This document shows positions 1-5,919 of a stretch of DNA of 5,919 nt, piece after piece (positions within the stretch are counted from its first letter, which is position 1; every line of letters begins with the position of its first letter). Origin of the DNA: Bacteroidota bacterium. Its GTDB lineage: Bacteria > Bacteroidota > Bacteroidia > Bacteroidales > GCA-2748055. The translations under genes and the position numbers were made by a program. The DNA lies in NCBI GenBank assembly GCA_030592605.1, contig JAUVIT010000141.1:1-5919 (forward strand), given 5' to 3'. Under the pieces are notes generated by a model. It did no database searches. It was not told the origin of the DNA and worked only from the letters and a program-made list of their open reading frames with translations.

Positions 1-643
1 CAGATAATACTTTCATCTTCTTCATGCCCATGATGTAGAGTACGATTACATAAGGGACAAAGAGCAGCAATAACCAGCCGATCTCTACCATCAGGATAAA
101 ATCGTAAATGCCATGTAAAAGGATGGGAACCAGGAGAGCCCTGGCCAGGTATTTGCCTTTCAATTCCTTGTACATATGAGCGATTCCCAGGTAATAGCCC
201 ATGGTAATTCCGAAGATAGCATGAGCAGGTACTGCGGTAATCGCCCTGGTAAGGGCAGTTTGCATTCCTCCATCCATTACATACAATACATTTTCGACCC
301 CGGCAAAACCCAGTGAAACAAAAACTGCATAGACAATCCCATCAAATTTCTCATTGAAATTGGGATTCTTCCAGACCAGGAGGTAAAGGGCCAGAAATTT
401 AAATAGCTCCTCTGTGCTTCCTGCCACTACAAAGGCATGATAAGCAGCTGCTGCCACCTTACTCGATTGCGGCATCAGGATCATAAGCATCCTTTCCACA
501 AAAATCACCGGAATCACAATGACAATGCCCAGTAACAAAGCTTTGATCAGCATGCCCAGCGGTTCCTTCTCATACTTATCCCTGAAGTAGATATAGAAAA
601 GAATGATAAATACAGGAGCAAGGGAGGCAAGCAGAACAGCCAT
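1..643 (-). CDS. PrsW-family intramembrane protease (C-terminus cut by window edge)
   Basis: Translating the minus strand from the ATG at 643 gives 214 open codons with no stop before the window edge, so the C-terminus is missing. The protein is strongly hydrophobic with several membrane segments (about residues 2-20, 33-55, 68-90, 103-121, 133-155, 167-186 and 189-206). The conserved PrsW signatures appear in order: a short RDKYEKEP segment after the first helix (21-28), EELFK (78-82), FAGVEN (113-118), HAIFG (141-145) and HGIYD (177-181). These Glu and His residues match the EExxK, FxxxE and HxxxD pattern of the PrsW/CAAX-protease superfamily. Characterised PrsW (Bacillus subtilis) cleaves an anti-sigma factor in the membrane; no sigma or anti-sigma gene is visible here, so the substrate is unknown. 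The start lies two bases after the stop of the upstream envelope gene, suggesting an operon with coupled translation. The family call is firm; the biological role is not. Confidence 0.9.
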   Translation of the reverse strand, partial: MAVLLASLAPVFIILFYIYFRDKYEKEPLGMLIKALLLGIVIVIPVIFVERMLMILMPQSSKVAAAAYHAFVVAGSTEELFKFLALYLLVWKNPNFNEKFDGIVYAVFVSLGFAGVENVLYVMDGGMQTALTRAITAVPAHAIFGITMGYYLGIAHMYKELKGKYLARALLVPILLHGIYDFILMVEIGWLLLLFVPYVIVLYIMGMKKMKVLS

Positions 644-645
644 AA

Positions 646-1293
646 TTACCAACCGAATGGTGATGGCTGAAACGGACTTCCAAAGGGTGTTGAATGGTAC
701 CCGTTGAAGCCATTGTACCCATTATACCCATTGTACCCGTTGCCATTTCTCATATGAACGGAGGCTCCAATAGTAAAACTATCCCCAATCCTATAGCTAG
801 CTCCGAAGGAGAGGTCATCCAGGGGATAGCCCATAACAGTCGAACCAGGGGGGGCTGTAAGCAACTGTTTCGTACCTGTCCCATGCAGCACAAGTCGATC
901 GCTCATGCGGTAAGAGGCAGAAACAAAAACAGCAAGACTGGAAAAAGAACCGGGCAAAAGAGTTTCACCCAACGGCATGTGGTTAAGTCCCTGGTAGTAA
1001 GAGGCTACCATCCCTCCATGCAGGGCCCAGCGATCTGAGAGGGCAAGGGTATAACTAGGTGCTGTATAGAACATCATCCCGGAACCATAACCCTTCATAT
1101 AGGAGTAGCTGGTTCCTACCGAAAAATTCCAGTGTCCCGGTTTCTCCTGGTCAGACTCAAGCTCCACGGGCGCTTCCACAGCAAGGCCATCAGCCTCCTG
1201 CTTAAAGCGAATCATCTCCTCTTCGGCCGATTGTGCCGCCAGATAAGAAAACGCAACAAAGAAAACCAGGAAAACCGCAAATGTCCTTTTCAT
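646..1293 (-). CDS. Exported, probable small outer-membrane beta-barrel protein with NGY-repeat tail
   Basis: I do not recognise a named family for this 215-residue protein. Residues 1-21 form a clear signal peptide: Lys-Arg near the start, a Phe/Val/Leu-rich core, and a likely cut after AAQ (19-21). An acidic, probably flexible stretch (23-51) follows. From about 54 to 181 the chain alternates aromatic or hydrophobic with polar residues in roughly seven to eight short strands, broken by Gly/Asp/Asn turns (for example 54-69, 73-85, 88-101, 117-129, 133-143, 161-168, 172-181). This is the pattern of a small outer-membrane beta-barrel. The last 34 residues are different: five NG(Y/F) triplets (185-199), then a Pro/Phe/Gly-rich end finishing in Trp. 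The ATG at 1293 is preceded by AAGGAG five bases upstream. The gene is followed two bases later by a PrsW-type protease. Export is well supported; the barrel fold is inferred by eye, and a surface or structural role is only a guess. Confidence 0.8.
   Translation of the reverse strand: MKRTFAVFLVFFVAFSYLAAQSAEEEMIRFKQEADGLAVEAPVELESDQEKPGHWNFSVGTSYSYMKGYGSGMMFYTAPSYTLALSDRWALHGGMVASYYQGLNHMPLGETLLPGSFSSLAVFVSASYRMSDRLVLHGTGTKQLLTAPPGSTVMGYPLDDLSFGASYRIGDSFTIGASVHMRNGNGYNGYNGYNGFNGYHSTPFGSPFQPSPFGW
697..747 (-). repeat. Short tandem repeat encoding Asn-Gly-Tyr/Phe triplets
   Basis: Read on the minus strand, five 9-base units of the form AAY-GGN-TAY (one has TTC instead of TAY) follow one AAT-GGC pair. 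They encode NG then NGY, NGY, NGY, NGF, NGY at residues 183-199 of the envelope protein. The units are nearly identical in DNA, so the tract could change copy number by slippage. Because each unit is 9 bases, gain or loss would keep the reading frame and only lengthen or shorten the tail. Confidence 0.85.
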
Positions 1294-1298
1294 AACAA

Positions 1299-1304
1299 CT
1301 CCTT
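1299..1304 (-). promoter_or_regulatory. Ribosome binding site of the envelope protein gene
   Basis: The minus strand reads AAGGAG followed by five bases (TTGTT) and then the ATG at 1293. This is a near-perfect Shine-Dalgarno sequence at good spacing and supports the chosen start, which also begins a textbook signal peptide. It is stronger than the starts of the ATPase or araB, which show no clear site. Confidence 0.7.
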
Positions 1305-1310
1305 CAACTA

Positions 1311-1318
1311 CAAATATA
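1311..1318 (-). promoter_or_regulatory. Candidate Bacteroidota-type -7 element for the envelope gene
   Basis: The minus strand reads TATATTTG, an exact match to the TAnnTTTG -7 consensus known from Bacteroidota. No good TTTG -33 partner sits at the usual distance: the region about 20 bases upstream reads only ACTTTTC. Transcription would start near 1305, leaving a leader of roughly a dozen bases that would barely contain the AAGGAG site. An eight-base match with four fixed letters plus TA can occur by chance in AT-rich DNA, so this is tentative. Confidence 0.4.
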
Positions 1319-1339
1319 AGAAACTTCAGGTAATGAAAA

Positions 1340-1349
1340 GTTGATCAAC
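1340..1349. promoter_or_regulatory. Perfect 10-bp palindrome, possible operator
   Basis: GTTGATCAAC reads the same on both strands. It lies 47 bases upstream of the envelope-protein ATG and about 22 bases upstream of the candidate -7 element, near where a -33 contact or a dimeric regulator would sit. No regulator gene is present in the window and the site is a single copy, so an operator role is only a suggestion. Confidence 0.25.
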
Positions 1350-1467
1350 ATACTTGATAATGTTGGTCTCATAATATAATACCTTGAATAACTAAAATAT
1401 TATCATCATTTTGCCTTTCTTTTCTAAATTCTTTTAGTTTTCTTTACCTTGTAATAATTAATCCGAG

Positions 1468-2784
1468 ATGGAAAGATACGTATATAATGAATTGAAAAAC
1501 TGGGCAATTAAAAGCAGACGAAAGTCTTTAATCATTAGGGGTGCCAGGCAGGTTGGTAAAACCTGGCTGGTTGAAAATCTTGCACGTGTTGAATTTGATT
1601 ATTTGATTAAAGTGGATTTTGAAGAAAGTCCGGAACTGATTTCATTATTCGAGGGCGATTTGAATACGCAAAAAATATGTGCAGAGCTTGAGCTCAGGTC
1701 GGGAGTTGATATTGTGGAAGGAAAGACCCTGCTCTTTTTGGATGAAATCCAATTATGCCCGAGAGCCATCATATCCCTCCGGTACTTTTATGAGCAAATT
1801 CCAGGACTGCACGTTATTGCCGCAGGTTCTTTGCTGGAATTTGCCTTTGGAGAAATCTCTTTCCCGGTAGGTCGCATTCAGTCACTGGAAGTAAATCCCA
1901 TGAATTTCTCTGAATTCTTGCTGGCTACCGGTCACGCCAAAGCAGCTGAAATATGCAGCAATCCCGTGGTGGAAGTTTCAGTAGCCATACATAACTTTCT
2001 TTTAGGACTGCTAAGGGAGTATTGGATGGTGGGTGGTATGCCAGAATCTGTTCTGGAATACATTCAGACAAAATCGATTAAGTCAGCCACCGAAGTTCAG
2101 GACGAAATTTACAGTACCCTCCACCTTGACTTCAATAAATACAAGCCTAAGACAGATATTAATTGTCTGAAAAATGTTTTTTCAAATATAGCTTTGAACG
2201 TTGGAAAACAGGTGAAGTACACGGGGTTGGCAAAAGATAGTACAATACCCACCATTAAGAAAGCCTATGAAAGTCTGACCCTGTCAAGAGTAGTAAAAAA
2301 GGTAAGATCTGTCAGCAGTCCAGGTATTCCTCTGTTAGCCCACTCGTCTGATAAAAAGTTCAAGAGCCTGTATCTCGATATCGGATTGATGAATCGCGCA
2401 ATGGGCATTGTGTATTCTGAAGCCCTGAATCACAGCAACCTTTTGGCTATATACAGAGGGCAACTAGCAGAACAGTTTGTCGGACAGGAATTTGTTTCTG
2501 CCAGTGAAGATTCGCTTTACTATTGGGCACGCGATGCAAAGAGCAGCAGCGCCGAAGTGGATTTCCTGTGGCTGATAAAAACAGATCTGATCCCCGTTGA
2601 AGTAAAAGACGGGCCCTCTGGAAGACTCAGGAGCTTGCATATATACCGGGACTCTTATAATCCTCCCTATTCAGTTGTATTTCATTCCGGGCAGTGGGGA
2701 GTTATGGAGGATGAGAGAATCATTTTTCTTCCCTTATACTTTGCAGGTTCTTTTGCAAGGTATGGCATTCAATGGGATCGTTGA
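1468..2784 (+). CDS. Stand-alone AAA_14 / DUF4143 ATPase
   Basis: This 438-residue protein has the layout of the AAA_14 plus DUF4143 family at its usual length. The Walker A motif GARQVGKT is at 25-32 and Walker B LLFLDE at 88-93. A family-typical segment AAGSLLEF is at 118-125, and a PVGRIQSLEVNPMNFSEF-type block runs from 133 to 150. The C-terminal part, from about 210, is the DUF4143 region. It ends with the PD-(D/E)XK-like signature: Glu335 in GQLAEQF, Asp365 in AEVDF, and Glu378 and Lys380 in PVEVK. The start is secure at its 5' side because an in-frame TAA lies at 1459-1461, two codons before this ATG. No clear Shine-Dalgarno is seen. The family is widespread in Bacteroidota and archaea, but its cellular role is poorly known; DNA handling is inferred from the nuclease-like fold. 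Sampled blocks (1501-1620, 2101-2220) are 86/240 G+C, well below the arabinose genes, hinting at transfer. It stands alone and converges on araB. Confidence 0.9.
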   Translation: MERYVYNELKNWAIKSRRKSLIIRGARQVGKTWLVENLARVEFDYLIKVDFEESPELISLFEGDLNTQKICAELELRSGVDIVEGKTLLFLDEIQLCPRAIISLRYFYEQIPGLHVIAAGSLLEFAFGEISFPVGRIQSLEVNPMNFSEFLLATGHAKAAEICSNPVVEVSVAIHNFLLGLLREYWMVGGMPESVLEYIQTKSIKSATEVQDEIYSTLHLDFNKYKPKTDINCLKNVFSNIALNVGKQVKYTGLAKDSTIPTIKKAYESLTLSRVVKKVRSVSSPGIPLLAHSSDKKFKSLYLDIGLMNRAMGIVYSEALNHSNLLAIYRGQLAEQFVGQEFVSASEDSLYYWARDAKSSSAEVDFLWLIKTDLIPVEVKDGPSGRLRSLHIYRDSYNPPYSVVFHSGQWGVMEDERIIFLPLYFAGSFARYGIQWDR

Positions 2785-2798
2785 TTCTTTCTTATGTA

Positions 2799-4466
2799 TT
2801 ATTGAGTCTCCCCTTCCACAAATTGTCCGAAGTGTTTGTATTTCTCATACAGCTTGGTATAGACCTGAGCCATGGCAGGATCGGGATGGTACTCGGTTTC
2901 AAATCCGCCTCCCATAGCATGCTGGGCCTCTGGAATGGAGCCATGTACCCCGGCTACCACAGAGGCTGCCATGGCTGATCCCAGGGCAACTGCCTGTTCT
3001 GACCGGGCCACCTTGATGGGTTTATTCAGCACATCTGCCACAATCTGCATCACCAGTGGGGATTTCTTGGCCACACCCCCCAGGGCAATCACTTCATCGA
3101 TGCGAACGCCCTCTTCCACAAAGCGGTCCACAATCATTTTTGCACCAAAGGCAGTTGCTTCAACCAGCGCCCGGAAAATGGCGGGTGCATCGGTGCCCAG
3201 TGTCAGACCCATAATGGCCCCCTTCAGGTTCTGGTTTGCATCAGGGGTCCTTCGACCATTCATCCAGTCCAGGGCCAGCAAGGATGATTCAGCGGGATTA
3301 ATCCTGGCTGCAGCCTCACTCAACTGAGCAATCATATGGTCGGCACTTTCTTTCAGGATCTTTTGCTTCAAAGCTTCATCCAGATCCTTAATCTCACTTA
3401 CTACATTCTCCACGGGCCACATCAATAAATCTTTGAACCAGGCATAGATATCACCAAAGGCAGACTGACCCGCCTCCAGCCCTACCATTCCCGGCACGAT
3501 GGATCCATCTACCTGTCCGCATATACCCTCCACGGGCCGGTCACCGAGCTCGCTTTGTGGAACGATTATCATATCGCAGGTGGAGGTGCCCATCACCTTA
3601 CTTAACTGATAGGGACCTATCTCAGCGCCCAGGGCGCCCAGATGCGCATCAAAGGCTCCTGCTCCAACAGCCACAGTTGCAGGTAGCCCAAGCCTTCCTG
3701 TCCATTCCTCACTCAGGGTACCTACTTTCACCTCACAGCTAAAGGTTTCCTCAAAAAGCCGCTCTTTTAGTCCCCCGAGCAGGGGGTCCAGTTTCACAAG
3801 GAACTCCTCCTCAGGAAGTCCGCCAAAACTCTCATGCCACATGGCCTTATGTCCTGCTGCACATCTGCTTCTCTTAAGCTTCAAAGGATCAGTATCCCCT
3901 ACCAGCAGGGCCGGGATCCAGTCGCAATGCTCCACCCAGGACCAGGCCTGTTCCCTGATTATCTTATCCTCCCGAAGCACATGCAGGACCTTGGCCCAGA
4001 ACCATTCCGAGCTGTATATGCCACCTTCATATAAGGTGAAATCTATACCTCCCCACGAACGAGCCAATGCATTTATCTCATCCGCCTCTTTAAGAGCTGT
4101 ATGGTCTTTCCATAGCACAAACATGGCATTGGGATTCTCCTCAAAGCCAGGAAGCAGTGCAAGCGGGACTCCCTGCCTGTTAACTGCTACAGGTGTGGAA
4201 CCGGTGGTATCCACTGAGATACCCACCACCTTTTGGGCCACATCGGACCCACATTGCTCCAGTGCTCCAACGATGCTTACCTCCAGTCCCTCCAGGTAAT
4301 CAAGGGGATGCTGTCGAAAGCACATGGTAGAGGGATCACAATATAAGCCCTCCTTCCAGCGGGGATACTCAAATACATGGGTTCCCATCTCTTCGCCGGT
4401 CCGGGTATCCACAACCAGCGCACGTACCGAATCGGTACCGTAGTCTACTCCAATGGTATAACTCAT
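2799..4466 (-). CDS. araB: Ribulokinase (L-ribulokinase)
   Basis: AraB phosphorylates L-ribulose to L-ribulose 5-phosphate with ATP, the second step of bacterial L-arabinose breakdown in the cytoplasm. The 555-residue product has the usual length and the FGGY kinase layout. The N-terminal phosphate loop IGVDYGTDSVRA is at about 5-16, QHPLDYLE is near 52-59, and SSEW is near 152-155. The catalytic Asp273 lies in GAFDAH, MGTSTC in 292-297, LEAGQSAFGD in 330-339, LLALDWMNGRRTP near 396-408, and the adenosine-site GGVAKKSP in 463-470. I start at the ATG at 4466 because MSYTIGVDYGT lines up with the start of known AraB proteins such as that of B. subtilis. An in-frame TTG directly upstream (4469) is possible but less likely. 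The gap to araD is 12 bases, with no obvious ribosome site. All key motifs are intact. Confidence 0.96.
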   Translation of the reverse strand: MSYTIGVDYGTDSVRALVVDTRTGEEMGTHVFEYPRWKEGLYCDPSTMCFRQHPLDYLEGLEVSIVGALEQCGSDVAQKVVGISVDTTGSTPVAVNRQGVPLALLPGFEENPNAMFVLWKDHTALKEADEINALARSWGGIDFTLYEGGIYSSEWFWAKVLHVLREDKIIREQAWSWVEHCDWIPALLVGDTDPLKLKRSRCAAGHKAMWHESFGGLPEEEFLVKLDPLLGGLKERLFEETFSCEVKVGTLSEEWTGRLGLPATVAVGAGAFDAHLGALGAEIGPYQLSKVMGTSTCDMIIVPQSELGDRPVEGICGQVDGSIVPGMVGLEAGQSAFGDIYAWFKDLLMWPVENVVSEIKDLDEALKQKILKESADHMIAQLSEAAARINPAESSLLALDWMNGRRTPDANQNLKGAIMGLTLGTDAPAIFRALVEATAFGAKMIVDRFVEEGVRIDEVIALGGVAKKSPLVMQIVADVLNKPIKVARSEQAVALGSAMAASVVAGVHGSIPEAQHAMGGGFETEYHPDPAMAQVYTKLYEKYKHFGQFVEGETQ

Positions 4467-4478
4467 CAAGTCAAAAGT

Positions 4479-5177
4479 TTAATGATTCATTTTATTCTGG
4501 CCGTAGTAGGCACCCTTTCCATGCTTCCGCGCATAGTGCTTGTCCAGGAGATAATGATCCAGTGTCTTCTGATTCCCCAGCAGCTCTGTTCGAAAAGCCA
4601 TCATGGCCACCTCCTCCAGAACCACGGCATGGTGTACCGCCTCCAGAACATCTTTCCCCCAGGTAAAAGGTCCATGTCCATGCACAAGTACTCCGGGGAT
4701 GCTAAGATAATCCAAGTGCTCAAAAGTCTCAACAATCAAGCTGCCGGTATTATGTTCGTAATCCCCCTCTATCTCCTCTTGAGTCAGTGAACTGGAACAG
4801 GGAATTGGCCCATAGAAATAGTCGGCATGTGTGGTTCCATATACCGGAATCGACTTCCCGGCCTGGGCCCAGGAGGTGGCCCAAGGAGAATGGGTATGCA
4901 CCACCCCGCCAATATCCGGGAAGTTCCTGTAAAGCTCTAAATGTGTGGGAGCATCGGAGGAAGGTTTCAGACTACCCTCCAGCTGTTTCCCATCCGGATC
5001 CAGCACCACCATCTGTTCCGCTTTCATCTGGTCATAGGGAACTCCTGAAGGTTTGATCACTATATATCCGGTTTCCGGATCACGCTCACTGGCATTTCCC
5101 CAGGTAAACACCACCAGCTGGTGACTGACCAGAGCCAGGTTGGCCTCCAGCACCCTCTGTTTTAGTAGATCAAGCAT
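4479..5177 (-). CDS. araD: L-ribulose-5-phosphate 4-epimerase
   Basis: AraD converts L-ribulose 5-phosphate to D-xylulose 5-phosphate by metal-dependent retro-aldol chemistry, linking arabinose to the pentose phosphate pathway. The 232-residue product matches the 231-residue E. coli enzyme almost end to end. Family residues are present: TWGNAS (25-30), KPSG (42-45), PSSDAPTH (72-79), metal-binding His94 and His96 in VHTHS, TTHADYF (115-121) with Asp119, His168 in VHGHGP, and the C-terminal AYYGQ (223-227) carrying the catalytic Tyr225. The frame stays open to an ATG at 5261, but that would add 28 residues that overlap araA and have no family counterpart. The ATG at 5177 lines up with E. coli AraD and has AAAGGA seven bases upstream. 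The araA stop ends one base before this start, so the two are probably translationally coupled. Confidence 0.96.
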   Translation of the reverse strand: MLDLLKQRVLEANLALVSHQLVVFTWGNASERDPETGYIVIKPSGVPYDQMKAEQMVVLDPDGKQLEGSLKPSSDAPTHLELYRNFPDIGGVVHTHSPWATSWAQAGKSIPVYGTTHADYFYGPIPCSSSLTQEEIEGDYEHNTGSLIVETFEHLDYLSIPGVLVHGHGPFTWGKDVLEAVHHAVVLEEVAMMAFRTELLGNQKTLDHYLLDKHYARKHGKGAYYGQNKMNH

Positions 5178-5178
5178 A

Positions 5179-5919
5179 TCAAATTCCTTTTGCCAGGTGA
5201 TAGTAAAGATCATTCCATCGAAGCTCCTTTTTAAAAGAGCTAATAGAGGTATCCTGGTCAATCAGCAGGTACTCGATGCCTGCGATCTCTGAAAAATCTT
5301 CCAGGTGTTCTGCAGTCACGGCCATGCTGAATCCGGTATGGTGTGCCCCTCCGGCAAGAATCCATGCTCCGGCTGCCACCTCCAGGTTGGGAGCTGGCTG
5401 CCACACCACCCTGGCCACCGGCAAGTTTGGCAGAATTGCATCGGCTGGCACCACTTCGCATGGATTCACCAACATCCTGTAACGATTCCCCATATCCATC
5501 AGGGAGGCATTCACACCGGGTCCCGATGCCACATCGAAAACCAGTCGGGCCGGATCGGCTTTGCCTCCAATGCCCAGAGGATGAACCTCCAATCCGGCTT
5601 TGCCATCTGAAATAGAGGGACAGACTTCCAGCATATGGGCCCCAAGCACTTTCATTCCATCGGGGTGGAGATGATAGGTATAATCCTCCATAAATGAAGT
5701 TCCCCCTTCCAGACCAAGTGCCATTACCTTCATTGCTCTCACCAGTGCTGCGGTCTTCCAGTCGCCTTCGGCACCAAATCCATAGCCATCTGCCATTAGT
5801 CGCTGTACTGCCAGACCTGGAAGTTGGCTTAAACCATGCAAGTCCTCAAAAGTCGTTGTAAAAGCTGAAAAACCTCCATCTTCAAGAAAATTGCGCATGC
5901 CCTTCTCAATGCGGGCCGC
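5179..5919 (-). CDS. araA: L-arabinose isomerase, C-terminal half (N-terminus cut by window edge)
   Basis: AraA interconverts L-arabinose and L-ribulose and needs a divalent metal, usually manganese. The frame is open to the window edge and gives 246 residues, which align with roughly the last half of the 500-residue E. coli enzyme; the first 255 or so residues lie outside. Strongly conserved stretches are [62 protein letters not shown] and [11 protein letters not shown]. The four metal-binding positions known from E. coli (Glu306, Glu333, His350, His450) are all kept, at fragment residues 51, 78, 95 and about 194. An internal ATG at 5898 is not the start, because conserved family sequence (ARIEKG) continues upstream of it. 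The gene ends in TGA at 5179-5181, one base before araD. It is probably the first of the three genes seen here to be transcribed. Confidence 0.96.
   Translation of the reverse strand, partial: AARIEKGMRNFLEDGGFSAFTTTFEDLHGLSQLPGLAVQRLMADGYGFGAEGDWKTAALVRAMKVMALGLEGGTSFMEDYTYHLHPDGMKVLGAHMLEVCPSISDGKAGLEVHPLGIGGKADPARLVFDVASGPGVNASLMDMGNRYRMLVNPCEVVPADAILPNLPVARVVWQPAPNLEVAAGAWILAGGAHHTGFSMAVTAEHLEDFSEIAGIEYLLIDQDTSISSFKKELRWNDLYYHLAKGI
5185..5190 (-). promoter_or_regulatory. Ribosome binding site of araD, inside the end of araA
   Basis: The minus strand reads AAAGGA, then seven bases, then the ATG at 5177. The site lies within the last codons of araA, and the araA TGA falls between it and the araD start. 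Ribosomes finishing araA would therefore stop on the araD start region. The site decides in favour of 5177 over the longer open frame beginning at 5261. Confidence 0.7.

Larger units (their letters stand above)
1294..1467. promoter_or_regulatory. AT-rich divergent intergenic region between envelope unit and ATPase
   Basis: These 174 bases separate two divergently read genes, so both promoters should lie here. Bases 1321-1440 contain 29 G or C out of 120 (about 24%), much lower than any neighbouring gene. The region contains a perfect 10-bp palindrome GTTGATCAAC at 1340-1349. It also has two near-copies of one motif, TACCTTGAATAACTA from 1380 and TACCTTGTAATAATTA from 1445. The second copy resembles a weak -7 element (TACCTTGT) with TTTC 20 bases upstream, and could serve the ATPase. 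No RNA gene or hairpin terminator is evident. Confidence 0.5.

Noticed and set aside
697..747. The regular repeats as a small CRISPR array.
   Set aside because: The units are 9 bases long, contiguous without spacers, and in frame with a coding gene.
694..1038. A 114-codon plus-strand frame opposite the envelope gene.
   Set aside because: Its start is the complement of the NGY repeat, its translation looks low-complexity then random, and the minus-strand frame has a signal peptide and ribosome site.
1294..2784. The ATPase as part of a mobile element or a toxin-antitoxin pair.
   Set aside because: No transposase, integrase, flanking inverted repeats, target duplication or small partner gene could be found around it.
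2872..4299. Open frames of about 150 codons on the plus strand opposite araB (2872-3327 and 3841-4299).
   Set aside because: They lie antisense to a complete, motif-rich kinase gene and their translations show no recognisable domain.
4467..4469. TTG as the start of araB.
   Set aside because: The ATG immediately downstream gives MSYTIG, matching the start of known AraB proteins; the TTG adds only one residue.
5178..5261. Longer araD beginning at the ATG at 5261.
   Set aside because: The extra 28 residues lie wholly inside araA, have no counterpart in known AraD, and the ATG at 5177 has its own ribosome site and aligns with E. coli AraD.
5258..5461. A 67-codon minus-strand frame inside araA.
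   Set aside because: It overlaps araA in another frame, and araA is strongly conserved over this stretch, including the GAHHT metal site.

Overview
The window holds six protein-coding genes, two of them cut by the window edges. It shows no RNA gene, CRISPR array, insertion sequence or attachment site. A Bacteroidota host is the best guess. The reasons are a TAnnTTTG-type promoter element ahead of the envelope gene, a secreted outer-membrane-like protein with a signal peptide ending in AAQ, a lone AAA_14/DUF4143 ATPase (common in this phylum), and mostly weak Shine-Dalgarno sites. This rests on protein and promoter style, not on a marker gene.

Left part (1-1293, minus strand): a two-gene unit. 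The first gene encodes a 215-residue exported protein that looks like a small beta-barrel and carries an Asn-Gly-Tyr repeat tail. Two bases after its stop begins a PrsW-family intramembrane protease, whose C-terminus runs off the window. Its conserved motifs are all visible. Bases 1294-1467 form an AT-rich divergent promoter region with a 10-bp perfect palindrome and a near-repeated TACCTTG element.

Middle (1468-2784, plus strand): a stand-alone ATPase with an N-terminal AAA_14 domain and a C-terminal DUF4143 region. In sampled blocks it is about 36% G+C, against about 58% for the arabinose genes beside it, so it may be a later arrival. Its cellular role is unknown. It converges on araB with only 14 bases between the two stop codons.

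Right part (2799-5919, minus strand): the L-arabinose catabolic genes, transcribed araA (C-terminal half only), araD, araB. AraA isomerises L-arabinose to L-ribulose, AraB phosphorylates it to L-ribulose 5-phosphate, and AraD epimerises that to D-xylulose 5-phosphate, which enters the pentose phosphate pathway. The genes are packed tightly (1 and 12 base gaps), consistent with one transcript whose promoter and regulator lie beyond position 5919.

Most of the window is ordinary metabolism and envelope content. The points most worth a second look are the pairing of the repeat-tailed envelope protein with the PrsW protease, and the compositionally distinct ATPase.
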